Positions 23,632 to 32,983 are shown, counted from the first letter of the stretch. The stretch is DNA of 55,920 nucleotides from Persephonella sp964519345 (GCA_964519345.1 CAZFKX010000029.1:1-55920), one strand, 5' to 3'. Numbers and translations: made by a program. The notes: generated from the sequence alone by a model not told the origin.

Positions 23632-25376
23632 CTTTTTATCTGTATCTGGTTTGAGTACATATTTATTATCTCTTCTTCTGTTGTTGCGTCCTCAGGTTTT
23701 TTATCAAATCTATATCTTCCTGTAAATCTTGGAAATCTCAGTCCAAGACCTCTGTTTACCTTTATTTTGTCCCATGCACATGTGTGAACAGGACTTAAAG
23801 TAAGCTCAGCTCCCGTTATTTCTAAAACAAGAAAAGGTTCATACCATATATCCGCTGATAATATAGAGTTTACCCGTGGATGTTTATGGTCTATTGTATG
23901 TTTTTTTAGTATATCATCAAGTTTTTTGAAATCGTCCTCCTTGAATCCTGTTCCTACTTTACATACGGTTTTAAACTGGTCTGAAGAAGGATCATAGCAA
24001 GCCATAAGAAGAGAGCCAAAATAACCAGTCCTTGCCCCTTTACCGTAAAAAGCTCCAACAACAACAAGATCAAGTGTGTCAGCAAGATGAGATCTGTAAT
24101 CTCTTTTGTACTTTATCCAGAGAAAACCCCTCTTACCTGCCTGATATACAGAGTTTTTCTGAAGAGATTTACACACAAGACCTTCACATCCGTCTTCAAT
24201 AGCCTGATGAAAGAAAGATTCAAGATCTTCAACATTACTAACAATTTTTCTCTCTGATAGATTTATTCTTTCCGTCCTCTTTATGCAGTTCTCAAGAATT
24301 TTTCTCCTTTCAGGATAAGGTTCTAATGTAAGATCTTTTCCTTTCATATACATAATATCAAAGATAAATCCTGCTACAGGATACATCATTATATGAAATC
24401 TTGTTACATATTTTACCTTTCTGTTCATAAGGTCTTGAAAAGGTCTGATAGCTCCTGATGAAGGATCTATAACAACAGCCTCAAGCTCAACTATGCATTC
24501 CTCGGGAATACTTCCTTTCAAAAATTCAATAAGATCTGGGAACTGGTATGTTATATTTTCAAGTCTTCTTGAAAAAAGATAAAATTTATCTCCTTTTCTA
24601 TGAACCTGGATTCTCTCTCCATCATATTTGTATTCAGCTCCAGCTTTGCCTCCAAGTTTTTTTAAAATGTATGATGGTATAGACATTCTCTCTGCAAGCA
24701 TAGGTCTTATAGGTCTTCCTATTTCTATCTTTATCTCTTTAACAGCATCAATACCTTTTTCTGCAAGAATTTTTGCAACATAACCAAGATCAGAAGATAT
24801 GTTGTATGCCCTTTCTATAATCTTTCTATTCTCCTTTTTACCTGTGAAGGCTATAGAAAGAGCATCCATAATTGTGTTGTCGCCAATGCCGAGTCTTAAT
24901 CTTTCAGTTATAGTCCTTAAAAGGTACTTTACCTCCAAAGGTGAAGCTTTTTTAAGAAGATTTCCAAAAAGTTCCATCTTTTTCTTTGTTGATCCGTACC
25001 CTGTAGTTTCAGATATTTTCCTCAGTGTATCGTAAACCTCTTCAACCGTTAGTATGTTCTCAGTTTTTATGCCTTTTTCTTCGTAAAGTTTTTTTCCAGC
25101 ATTACCTATATCGCCTGTCTGCAGTATCTCATGCTGTATGTCGTGTTCAGAGATGTTAAGTATAGAAGATAATACCTTTATAGCTGATTTTTCGCTGAAA
25201 TTATAATCAAGACCAGTATATTCAGGTGCTATTCTTCCTGTAGAAAGGTAAACAACTTTATCTATAATATTTTCAGGTGTTTCTTTAAAAAGATCTGCAA
25301 CAGCCTGAATCATCTTTGTTCTGCTTGTCGTTTCTTCAAGTATCTGGTAAAGTTGTGCTACTTTTATATATTTCAC
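23628..25376 (-). CDS. lig: ATP-dependent DNA ligase, archaeal type
   Basis: About 582 residues. N-terminal DNA-binding domain, then the nucleotidyltransferase core: AEYKYDGERIQVHR with the adenylated Lys, ELEAVVIDP, FIFDIMYMKG, EGLVCKSL and WIKYKRDY, followed by an OB domain ending in LGLRFPRFTGRYR. This is the full-length layout of archaeal replicative ligases, larger than the usual bacterial LigB/D accessory types. The GTG at 25376 is preferred: GGAGG lies 5 bases before it and it gives MKYIKVAQLY, as in archaeal homologues; the ATG four codons upstream contains that ribosome site. Confidence 0.93.
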   Translation of the reverse strand: MKYIKVAQLYQILEETTSRTKMIQAVADLFKETPENIIDKVVYLSTGRIAPEYTGLDYNFSEKSAIKVLSSILNISEHDIQHEILQTGDIGNAGKKLYEEKGIKTENILTVEEVYDTLRKISETTGYGSTKKKMELFGNLLKKASPLEVKYLLRTITERLRLGIGDNTIMDALSIAFTGKKENRKIIERAYNISSDLGYVAKILAEKGIDAVKEIKIEIGRPIRPMLAERMSIPSYILKKLGGKAGAEYKYDGERIQVHRKGDKFYLFSRRLENITYQFPDLIEFLKGSIPEECIVELEAVVIDPSSGAIRPFQDLMNRKVKYVTRFHIMMYPVAGFIFDIMYMKGKDLTLEPYPERRKILENCIKRTERINLSERKIVSNVEDLESFFHQAIEDGCEGLVCKSLQKNSVYQAGKRGFLWIKYKRDYRSHLADTLDLVVVGAFYGKGARTGYFGSLLMACYDPSSDQFKTVCKVGTGFKEDDFKKLDDILKKHTIDHKHPRVNSILSADIWYEPFLVLEITGAELTLSPVHTCAWDKIKVNRGLGLRFPRFTGRYRFDKKPEDATTEEEIINMYSNQIQIKS

Positions 25377-25460
25377 GGCTCCCTCCATTTTTACTTCTTA
25401 TCATCAGATTTTTTGTAGGAATATAATAATAAAGGTAGTAACTATTTGAGGAGGTATCAA

Positions 25461-26066
25461 ATGGAGAGATATGATGTGATTATAATAGGAGGAGGTCCTG
25501 CAGGTTTGACAACAGCTTTGACTCTTGCATCTGCTGAAGGTAAGTTTCCATTTGTCAAAGAAAGAAAATATCTTGTTGTTTACGGAGATTACTCTGATTT
25601 AGATAAAGCTCTTTTAAATAATGTTCCAGGTATAAAAAGAGGAACTTACGGAAAGGATCTTCTAAAAATGATAAGAGATCAGGTTAGCGAATACAGTAGT
25701 GTTACGCAAATTAAAGATACTGTTTTAAAAGCTGAAGGAGATAGAGGAAACTTCAGAGTTTATACGGAAAAAGGAGGTATCTACAGTTCTGAATTCCTTG
25801 TTATAGCAACAGGTTTTCATAAGTTTGAAATAAAAGGACTTGGTGTAAAGGTTGTTCCTCATATAAGATCTCCAAGACCTAATAAGATAATGATAGAAAA
25901 TAAAGACAACCTTGTAAGAAAAGGTCTTTATGTTGCAGGTCTTGTTGCAGGCGAACCTACAATGTTTGCTTCAGCATCAGGTTCTGGAGCAAAGGTTGCA
26001 TGTGATATACTTTCAGAGTGGGCGGGAAAAACTGTTGTTGTTCACGATGTTCCAGAAGAGGGATAA
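25461..26066 (+). CDS. Minimal FAD flavoprotein, thioredoxin-reductase-like
   Basis: 201 residues from the ATG with GAGGAGG in front (an upstream in-frame start at 25446 has none). The FAD-binding YDVIIIGGGPAGLTTALTLA is at the N-terminus and LVIATGFHKFEIKGLG plus RKGLYVAGLVAGEPTM close the FAD domain. The NAD(P)H domain and the CxxC of thioredoxin reductase are absent, so it is about 60 percent of family length. It is probably a genuine single-domain flavoprotein since the ends are well formed, but its electron donor and acceptor are unknown. It faces pepA. Confidence 0.75.
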   Translation: MERYDVIIIGGGPAGLTTALTLASAEGKFPFVKERKYLVVYGDYSDLDKALLNNVPGIKRGTYGKDLLKMIRDQVSEYSSVTQIKDTVLKAEGDRGNFRVYTEKGGIYSSEFLVIATGFHKFEIKGLGVKVVPHIRSPRPNKIMIENKDNLVRKGLYVAGLVAGEPTMFASASGSGAKVACDILSEWAGKTVVVHDVPEEG

Positions 26067-26076
26067 GAGTTTCCCC

Positions 26077-27570
26077 TTACCCCTGATTAAGTAGAAATGT
26101 TGTTATAGTTCTTACAGGAAAGCCGGTTGCTCCTTTTGGATTGTAATACCACCCTTTTGTATTATGTGCTGGACCCGCTATATCTATATGAACCCATGGT
26201 ATTTTTTTATCAACAAATTTCTCAAGAAAAAGACCTGCTGTTATTGCACCGCCGTATCGTGTTGTTCCTATATTGTAAACGTCAGCGTGTGGGGCTTTAA
26301 TATGTTCTCTCAGCATATCATTAAAAGGTAAGGGCCACATCCATTCACCTGTTTTCTTTGATATCTCAATTATCTGATCAATTAATCTCTCATCATTCCC
26401 CATAACTCCTGCTGTATATTCGCCAAGAGCAACCACGCAAGCTCCTGTTAAAGTTGCCATATCTATTATTGCATCAGGTTTTAGCTCAGATGCATAGGAT
26501 AATGCATCTGCAAGGGTAAGTCTTCCTTCAGCATCTGTATTCCCAATCTCTATTGTTACGCCGTTTTTTGCTTTTATAATATCATCAGGTCTGTATGATT
26601 TTCCATCTGGCATATTTTCTGCAGCAGCTATTATTCCGTGAACCTCAACATCAGGCTTTAGTTCACCTAAAGCTCTAAATATTCCCAGAACTGCACATGC
26701 ACCTGATTTATCAGCTTTCATCCATCTCATATAATCTCCAGGTTTTATATTAAGTCCACCACTGTCAAAAGTTAGTCCTTTTCCTATCAATGCTATCTTT
26801 TTTCTCGGTTTTTCAGGCCTATATATTATATGAATAAATCTTGGAGGATTAGCACTGCCTTTAGCGACGGCAAGATAGGCGTTCATTCCCATCTTTTCAA
26901 TCTCTTCTTCATCATATATTTTGATTTCGAAACCATATTCCTTAGCAAGATTTTCAGCTATTTCTGCAAGTTTTTCTGGAGTTATTACATTTCCTGGCTC
27001 GTTAACAATATCCCTTGTAAAGTTCTGAGACTCTGCCAGGATTCTGCCTGTTTTTACTGATTGTTCAGCCTTAATTTTAAATCTTCTTTTAACCCTTATC
27101 TGAAGCTCCTTGATCTTGTAGTTATCTTTTTTAGACAGATATTTATCAAATCTGTAACTACCAAGTATAACCCCTTCAACAAGAGCTTGAGCTATACTGT
27201 CTTCTCCTTCTTTAATAACGGAAAGAGATTCTGCATTTAATAGAAATTTATCTATTTTTAGATTTTTTGCTGTTTTAATGCTGAGATTTCCAAGTCTTCT
27301 AACTTTATCAAGATCAGCTTTTCTTTTTGACCCTGCACCTATCAGAATTACATAATCCATTTTTCCTTTTCCAAATGTTGGAACTATCAATAATTTTCCA
27401 TCAGTTCCATCAAATTTTTGTTCCCTTTTGAGCTGAGACAATGAACCGTCTAAAATTCTATCAAGATCTTCAATCTCTGGTGAAAATTTTCTATCCTCTT
27501 TAAATAGGAAAGATATTACAGCTTTAACCCTCGCATTTTTTAGATGTCCACTTGTTACTTTTATATTCAT
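26077..27570 (-). CDS. pepA: Leucyl aminopeptidase (M17)
   Basis: 497 residues from the preferred ATG at 27570. GLTFDSGGLNIKPGDYMRWMK gives the first metal Lys/Asp, and NTDAEGRLTLADAL is the M17 signature with catalytic Arg and metal Asp/Glu. It removes N-terminal residues from peptides in the cytoplasm. The longer frame adds 16 residues (MIKYLNKNIITKRGIK) that look unlike the family, while GAGGG precedes the internal ATG. The gene is divergent from the PKS-like gene, with about 75 bp between starts. Confidence 0.94.
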   Translation of the reverse strand: MNIKVTSGHLKNARVKAVISFLFKEDRKFSPEIEDLDRILDGSLSQLKREQKFDGTDGKLLIVPTFGKGKMDYVILIGAGSKRKADLDKVRRLGNLSIKTAKNLKIDKFLLNAESLSVIKEGEDSIAQALVEGVILGSYRFDKYLSKKDNYKIKELQIRVKRRFKIKAEQSVKTGRILAESQNFTRDIVNEPGNVITPEKLAEIAENLAKEYGFEIKIYDEEEIEKMGMNAYLAVAKGSANPPRFIHIIYRPEKPRKKIALIGKGLTFDSGGLNIKPGDYMRWMKADKSGACAVLGIFRALGELKPDVEVHGIIAAAENMPDGKSYRPDDIIKAKNGVTIEIGNTDAEGRLTLADALSYASELKPDAIIDMATLTGACVVALGEYTAGVMGNDERLIDQIIEISKKTGEWMWPLPFNDMLREHIKAPHADVYNIGTTRYGGAITAGLFLEKFVDKKIPWVHIDIAGPAHNTKGWYYNPKGATGFPVRTITTFLLNQG

Positions 27571-27647
27571 TTTTATCCCTCTTTTTGTAATAATGTTCTT
27601 ATTCAAATATTTTATCAAAAATCACTATACGGCAGGGAGGGTTTGAA

Positions 27648-28700
27648 ATGAGGACATTTATCTTATCAACAAAGGTTTTTATACCAGAACTTATGGATCC
27701 GGTGGAGATAGTTGATGCTCTTTATCCTGTTGACAAAGTCGGAAAAAGAGTCAACCTTCTTGCAAGGAAGATGGCTGAGGGTATTGGAATTGAAAAAAGA
27801 CCTTTTGTTCTTGATCTGGAAAGGCTGCCTGAAAAGAAACTCAGGAAAAAGGAAGATCATCCAGTTTACTGGGGGGAAAAGATAATAAATCATTTTATTA
27901 ATCTGGTTGGAAAAGATAGTATAGGATTTATTTCTATATCTTATAATATATCTTACCATATTGATTATCTTCCTAATCTTATAACCCAGATTGTTCTGAA
28001 AACAGGTTTAAAACTTGATCATCCTCCTGAAGAGCTTCCTTATTATGGATGCGCATCGGGGGTTCTATCTATGAAAAATGCTGTTTCTTACTGTAAAAAG
28101 TATGGCAAAGCTGCTCTCGTTTTTGTTTTTGACCAGTGTTCAAAACTTGCTTATACACCCTCAAGCAGTAATGATCCTTATATAAAGAAAACAATGAAAT
28201 CAAATCTACTTTTCTCTGACGGTGCAGCAGGAATGATTATAGTGCCTGAAAATATGAAGCCGTCTAAACCATTACCTGAGATAATAGAGATACAGACAGG
28301 TTATATTCCAGGTGATGGTATAAGGATGGAAGAAGGAGCATTTACTTTAAAGAATCAGGTTAAAGATATAGTTCCTCCAGTTGTTTCTGAGAAAGTTATT
28401 AAACCTGTCTTAAAAAAATACAGTTTGAGAAAGGAAGAGATCAAAGAATGGTCTTTACATCAGGGAGGAGTTGCCATTATTAATAAATTTAGAGATGATG
28501 AAGTTCTTGGGCTTACGGAAGATCAGATAAGAAGATCAAAAGAGTTTTTTCATAAGTATGGAAATTTAAGTTCTCCAAGCTGTTTTCTTACATTTGATAG
28601 TTTTTTTAATGAAAAAAGGGAAAAGTCAGGAGATACAGGCATGATTGTTGGATTTGGTGCAGGTTACTATATGGGATCTGTTCTGTACAGATGGGATTAG
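27648..28700 (+). CDS. Type III polyketide synthase / KAS III-like thiolase-fold enzyme
   Basis: 350 residues. The Cys-His-Asn triad is visible: PYYGCASGVLSMKNA (Cys near 136), EWSLHQGGVAIINK (His) and HKYGNLSSPSCF (Asn). Size and the late VGFGAGYYMGSVLYRW ending fit chalcone-synthase-like type III PKS as well as KAS III. The substrate cannot be deduced. GGGAGGG precedes the ATG. Neighbours are unrelated (pepA, superoxide reductase), so no pathway is suggested by context. Confidence 0.75.
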   Translation: MRTFILSTKVFIPELMDPVEIVDALYPVDKVGKRVNLLARKMAEGIGIEKRPFVLDLERLPEKKLRKKEDHPVYWGEKIINHFINLVGKDSIGFISISYNISYHIDYLPNLITQIVLKTGLKLDHPPEELPYYGCASGVLSMKNAVSYCKKYGKAALVFVFDQCSKLAYTPSSSNDPYIKKTMKSNLLFSDGAAGMIIVPENMKPSKPLPEIIEIQTGYIPGDGIRMEEGAFTLKNQVKDIVPPVVSEKVIKPVLKKYSLRKEEIKEWSLHQGGVAIINKFRDDEVLGLTEDQIRRSKEFFHKYGNLSSPSCFLTFDSFFNEKREKSGDTGMIVGFGAGYYMGSVLYRWD

Positions 28701-28752
28701 GTCTTTATTATGATCAAACTCATTTTTATATTAATATTCAGGGATTAATATA

Positions 28753-28766
28753 TTGATCTAAATCAA
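28753..28766 (+). promoter_or_regulatory. FNR/CRP-type box upstream of superoxide reductase
   Basis: TTGAT-N4-ATCAA with all ten conserved positions, the consensus for the FNR branch of CRP-family regulators. Its centre is about 24 bases before the ATG and just before the AGGAGG. That position, at or downstream of the likely promoter, would fit repression or an unusually short leader. No FNR-like regulator is encoded in the window. Confidence 0.6.
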
Positions 28767-28783
28767 TAAAAGGAGGTAAAAAG

Positions 28784-29182
28784 ATGCCTAAGGTAAATAG
28801 TTATGTGGATATCTCAGAGATAGAAAAAGAGGCTAAAAAGGACTTCATAGACAGACATTCTCCATTTGTACATGTTGAAGGTGAAGCTGTAAAAGGACAG
28901 AAGCTTAAGGTTAAGGTCAAGGTTGGGAATGAGTACTCGCACCCTGATGATTTTGATCACTATATAGCATATGTTCAGCTTTGGAATGGGGATACACTGC
29001 TTGGACAGGCTACTTTCACGCCTGGAACCCTTGGAAATGAAAGAGGTCAGGTTGAGGTGGATTTTTATATTGTTCCTACAACAGACAGATTAAAGCTGAA
29101 TGCTATGAGCTACTGCACCAAACATGGTCTCTGGCAGAGTGAATATGTAGAGGTTGAGGTTAAAGAGGCTGTTTCAACCTAA
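28784..29182 (+). CDS. Superoxide reductase (neelaredoxin type)
   Basis: 132 residues. The mononuclear iron ligands are visible: His in DRHSPFVHVEG, His in YSHPDDFDH and the following HYIAYVQLW, and the late Cys-His of YCTKHGLWQS. There is no N-terminal desulforedoxin domain, so it is the one-iron class. It reduces superoxide to peroxide without making O2, suiting a micro-aerophile or anaerobe. AGGAGG precedes the ATG, an FNR-type box precedes that, and a hairpin terminator follows, so it is a one-gene unit. Confidence 0.88.
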   Translation: MPKVNSYVDISEIEKEAKKDFIDRHSPFVHVEGEAVKGQKLKVKVKVGNEYSHPDDFDHYIAYVQLWNGDTLLGQATFTPGTLGNERGQVEVDFYIVPTTDRLKLNAMSYCTKHGLWQSEYVEVEVKEAVST

Positions 29183-29187
29183 GTTAT

Positions 29188-29207
29188 AGCCCCTTCGGGG
29201 CTTTTTA
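29188..29207 (+). terminator. Rho-independent terminator after superoxide reductase
   Basis: AGCCCC and GGGGCT (with loop TTCG) make a 6-bp GC-rich stem with a stable tetraloop, followed by TTTTA. It starts five bases after the stop codon. Confidence 0.85.
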
Positions 29208-29229
29208 TTAATCTATATGGAGCGGGATT

Positions 29230-29655
29230 ATGGAAAACAAAGGGTTTGAGTCTAACCATTTTGAGGCGAATATGAGATTCCTTGAACAGGCAAAGGACGG
29301 GACTGAGTTTGAGAGAATATTGAAGATCCTTACAGTTCCTTCTAAAAGCGGTATTTATATATCAAGGTATGACATAATAGAGCTCGGGAAATCCTTAGGT
29401 GTTCAGATTCCCGTAAGGGAAAGGAAAGAGATGTTAAAAGATCTTTTTATATATGCAAAACAGATGGACAACCTTAAAGAATTTATAAATATTATAATAT
29501 CATTTGTTGATCATAGAATTGTGCAGTATAGAGAGCTCCAAGAAAACTATCCGAGATCTTCAGTCCTAATTGAGGAATGGGTAAAAAAGGCGAAATCATT
29601 AAGATCATTCCTTGAAAATATGAAAAAAGAGGTTGATATATATAGAAATATTTAG
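29230..29655 (+). CDS. Hypothetical helical protein
   Basis: 141 residues, not recognised. Almost wholly helical and charged, with a central KEMLKDLFIYAKQMDNLKEFINII run and a C-terminal helix ending in MKKEVDIYRNI; no signal peptide, membrane segment or Cys. It follows the superoxide-reductase terminator and its stop overlaps the convergent ribD stop. Good coding appearance, with CTT/AAA codon use like the core genes. Function unknown. Confidence 0.6.
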   Translation: MENKGFESNHFEANMRFLEQAKDGTEFERILKILTVPSKSGIYISRYDIIELGKSLGVQIPVRERKEMLKDLFIYAKQMDNLKEFINIIISFVDHRIVQYRELQENYPRSSVLIEEWVKKAKSLRSFLENMKKEVDIYRNI

Positions 29656-30749
29656 GGTTTTAGCTGTATTAGTATATCATTCTCGAGTCTTTTTATATCC
29701 TCGAGATTAAGTTTTATACTTTTCTCTATATTCTCAATACCAAGTTTTCCAAAGGATGATAAACCATCTTCTCCTATAATTTTGGGAGCTACAAAGACCG
29801 ATATTCTATCAAAGATATTTTTCCTTAAAAACTGGGTTATAAGATTCTTACCCCCTTCTACAAACAACTGAACTACACCCATAGAGTATAGATGGAAAAG
29901 TATATCATACAGGTCAAACATTCCTTGATTTAAGGGAAGTTTTACCACCTGAATTCCTTTTTTTTCAAGTCTATTTACTGCCTTCCTGTCGGCCGTTTCT
30001 GAAGTAAAAAGAATAGTTTTTGATGATCTGTTAAATACATTGAAATTCTCAGGAATTATTAGATTTTTATCCAGAACTACCCTTAAAGGCTGACTGTCTG
30101 TCTCAATATACCTTACAGTTAGCTCTGGGTTGTCTTTCAGAACAGTGTTTGTTCCAACCATAACAGCTGTTGATTCTTTACGTAATTTTTGAACATACCT
30201 TCTTGATTCTTCAGATGTTATCCATTTTGAAGATCCTGTTTTTGTTGCTATCTTACCATCTATTGATTGTGCAATTTTTATATGTATAAAAGGTCTTTTC
30301 TCTTTCATATAAACAAAGAAATCCTCATTCAGTTTTTCTGCTTCCTCCTTAAGTAAGCCTACAACAGTTTCTATACCATTTTTCTTAAGTATCTCTATAC
30401 CTCTGCCAGAAACTTCGGGATTTGGATCTTCAGTTGCTATAACAACTCTTTTAATTTTTTTGTCTATTATAGCCTCTGTACATGGAGGTGTTCTTCCGTG
30501 ATGACAGCAGGGTTCAAGAGTTACATACATTGTTGAACCTTCTATATTGAATCCTTTTCTAACAGCATCATCTATAGCTTCCCTCTCCGCATGGGGCATA
30601 CCTGCTTTTTTATGGAAGCCCTTTCCTATTATCTTTCCATCTTTAACAACAACAGCACCAACAGTAGGATTTGGGTGTGTTAAACCCTTTCTTATTTCTG
30701 CAAGTTTTAAAGCCTCTCTCATAAATCTCTCATCAGAAATTTTTTTCAT
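29652..30749 (-). CDS. ribD: Bifunctional riboflavin deaminase-reductase
   Basis: 365 residues. The N-terminal deaminase has HAEREAIDDA and PCCHHGRTPPCTEAI, the zinc-binding set of the cytidine-deaminase fold. The C-terminal reductase has KIAQSIDGKIATKTG, KWITSEESR, VMVGTNTVLKDNPELTVR and VEGGKNLITQFL. It carries out two consecutive steps from the GTP cyclohydrolase product towards riboflavin. Divergent from polX. Confidence 0.95.
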   Translation of the reverse strand: MKKISDERFMREALKLAEIRKGLTHPNPTVGAVVVKDGKIIGKGFHKKAGMPHAEREAIDDAVRKGFNIEGSTMYVTLEPCCHHGRTPPCTEAIIDKKIKRVVIATEDPNPEVSGRGIEILKKNGIETVVGLLKEEAEKLNEDFFVYMKEKRPFIHIKIAQSIDGKIATKTGSSKWITSEESRRYVQKLRKESTAVMVGTNTVLKDNPELTVRYIETDSQPLRVVLDKNLIIPENFNVFNRSSKTILFTSETADRKAVNRLEKKGIQVVKLPLNQGMFDLYDILFHLYSMGVVQLFVEGGKNLITQFLRKNIFDRISVFVAPKIIGEDGLSSFGKLGIENIEKSIKLNLEDIKRLENDILIQLKP

Positions 30750-30811
30750 ATTGTTCAGCTCCAGCTCAAGATTTATATTTAAAAACAGTTAATTCACGAC
30801 AGGGGATAAAA

Positions 30812-32572
30812 ATGTATAACATAAACAAAGATTTGGCAAATATATTTAAAAAAATGTCTGCGATATATGAATTTCTGGACGATAGATTCAGAGCTATGGC
30901 TTATCAGAGAGCGGCTCATATTATTGAAGATCTCCCTGAAGATATAAGAAATTATATAGTTTCAGGTAAACTTTATATGATAAGAGGTATAGGATCAAGC
31001 ATAGCATCAAAAATTGAAGAGTATATAAAAACAGGAAAGATACAAAAATTTGAGGAGCTTAAAAAGAAAGTTCCTGAGGATTTTATAGAACTTATAGACC
31101 TTCCAGGTTTTGGTCCTAAAACATTAAAAAAGATACATGATGAGCTTGGAATTAGCACGAAAGACGAACTTGTTAAGGCATTGAAAGATGGTAGAGTTGA
31201 AAAATTAGAAGGTTTTGGACCAAAAAAAGTAGAGAATATGTTGAAAGGTCTTCAGATGTATGAGATATCAAAGAGAAGAATAATTCTATGGGAAGCTCTC
31301 CAAATATCAAGGTATCTAAAAGAAAAGCTTAAGTCAGGTTTGAAAGAGATAAATAAGATAGAGATTGCAGGCAGTGTTAGAAGAAGAAAGGAGACTATAG
31401 GAGATATAGATATTCTTGTAACCGCTGAAGATAAGTACAGATCTAAGATTATGGATTTTTTTACTTCAATAGAGGAGGTATCTGAAATTCTTGTCAAAGG
31501 ACCAAAAAAATCCTCAGTAATAATGAAATTTGAAGGAAAAGAAAGACAGGTGGATCTGAGAATATTTAATGATGATGAATGGGGAGCTGCACTTCAGTAC
31601 TTTACAGGTTCAAAACAGCACAATGTTCATCTTAGAGAAATAGCGAAAGAAAAAGGACTTAAGATAAATGAGTACGGCGTTTTTGATGCAGGAACTGATA
31701 AAAAAATAGCCGGTGAAACAGAGGAAAGTGTTTATGAATCTGTAGGCTTAAAATGGATTCCCCCTGAACTTAGAGAGGATAGGGGAGAGATTGAGGCATC
31801 TATGAGAGATAACCTACCTGAACTTATTGAGCTTAGAGATATTAAGGGGGATCTCCATGTACATTCAACATGGTCAGATGGAGTTGTGTCTATTAAAGAA
31901 ATTATAGATTTTGTTAAAAGGAGATACAAATACGAATATATAGCTATAACAGATCATTCAAAATCACAGAGAGTTGCACATGGATTGGATGAGAAAAGAG
32001 TCTTGGAGGAGATAAAAGAGATAAAACTTTTGAATAAGATGATCGGTTTTGATTTTATAAAAACTGGTATAGAAGTTGATATAATGCTGGACGGCTCTCT
32101 GGATCTTCCAGATGATATTCTTTCACAGCTTGACTGGGTTGTTGCCTCTGTCCACAGTCATTTTAACAGGGATAATACAGATAGAATTCTAAAGGCTATG
32201 GAAAATCCATATGTAAATGTTATAGGACATATCACAGGTAGGCTAATAGGTCTCAGAGAAGGCTATCCAGTAGATATGAATGCTGTTATTAAAAAAGCTA
32301 AAGAGACAGGAACAGCACTTGAGATAAATGCACAGCCAAGAAGGATGGATATAGATGAAATATGGATAAGAAAAGCTGTGGAAGAGGGTGTTAAACTTGT
32401 TATATCAACTGATGCTCATAACCTGGGTAATTTCGCATTTATGGAGATAGGTGTTTATATAGCAAGAAGAGGTTGGGCTGAGAAGAAAGATATTCTGAAT
32501 GCAGGAGGTTGGAAAGATATAGTAAGTTTTAGGAATGAAAAAAGGAAAAGATTTGGTGTTAAGTATGCTTAA
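30812..32572 (+). CDS. polX: Family X DNA polymerase with PHP exonuclease domain
   Basis: 586 residues. Helix-hairpin-helix repeats (about 50-150, such as RGIGSSIASKIEEYI and LPGFGPKTLKKIH), then the polymerase-beta palm AGSVRRRKETIGDIDILVTA with catalytic Asp, then a C-terminal PHP domain with LHVHSTWSDG, ITDHSKSQRVAHG, VVASVHSHF and a late STDAHN giving its metal His/Asp set. It fills gaps in base-excision repair; the PHP part is a 3'-5' exonuclease and AP-endonuclease. Full family length. Confidence 0.94.
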   Translation: MYNINKDLANIFKKMSAIYEFLDDRFRAMAYQRAAHIIEDLPEDIRNYIVSGKLYMIRGIGSSIASKIEEYIKTGKIQKFEELKKKVPEDFIELIDLPGFGPKTLKKIHDELGISTKDELVKALKDGRVEKLEGFGPKKVENMLKGLQMYEISKRRIILWEALQISRYLKEKLKSGLKEINKIEIAGSVRRRKETIGDIDILVTAEDKYRSKIMDFFTSIEEVSEILVKGPKKSSVIMKFEGKERQVDLRIFNDDEWGAALQYFTGSKQHNVHLREIAKEKGLKINEYGVFDAGTDKKIAGETEESVYESVGLKWIPPELREDRGEIEASMRDNLPELIELRDIKGDLHVHSTWSDGVVSIKEIIDFVKRRYKYEYIAITDHSKSQRVAHGLDEKRVLEEIKEIKLLNKMIGFDFIKTGIEVDIMLDGSLDLPDDILSQLDWVVASVHSHFNRDNTDRILKAMENPYVNVIGHITGRLIGLREGYPVDMNAVIKKAKETGTALEINAQPRRMDIDEIWIRKAVEEGVKLVISTDAHNLGNFAFMEIGVYIARRGWAEKKDILNAGGWKDIVSFRNEKRKRFGVKYA

Positions 32573-32584
32573 AAAGGGGGGGAT

Positions 32585-32983
32585 ATGTCCTCTTTGAAAG
32601 ATGCGGTTAAAGAAGCTTCATTTAATGAAACGGTTTATGAAACTTTTAGACAGTTGCTTGGTGAAGACAGGTATAATGAGCTTAAGGATTTTATTGAGTT
32701 TTACACAATAGAGTGTAAAGTTTATGAGGGAAACAGATTGAGAATATCTATTTTTTTCTCTCATGAGAGAAAATGGTATGATGTGGCTTTTGTTGATCTA
32801 AATGACGGCAGTATAAAAAAACTTTTAACAGACAGAGAGTTTGTGTCAAAGATAAATAATGAAAATCTATATATACTTTCAAATCTTGAAAATGAGATAA
32901 AAAGAACATCAACGATTATTTTATCTATAATAGCATTCCTTATAGGTGCATCAATAGGTATTATAATATTGCAAATCCTTTAA
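32585..32983 (+). CDS. Hypothetical protein with C-terminal membrane anchor
   Basis: 132 residues, unrecognised. A soluble alpha/beta N-terminus (about 1-105) and a single C-terminal membrane helix (TIILSIIAFLIGASIGIIILQIL). GGGGGG just before the ATG can serve as ribosome site. It lies between polX and gltX on the same strand and may be on either transcript. Confidence 0.6.
   Translation: MSSLKDAVKEASFNETVYETFRQLLGEDRYNELKDFIEFYTIECKVYEGNRLRISIFFSHERKWYDVAFVDLNDGSIKKLLTDREFVSKINNENLYILSNLENEIKRTSTIILSIIAFLIGASIGIIILQIL

Noticed and set aside
28784..29182. First glance suggested a SoxZ-like sulfur-oxidation protein.
   Set aside because: The His ligands and YCTKHGLW motif are those of superoxide reductase, and no sox neighbours exist.
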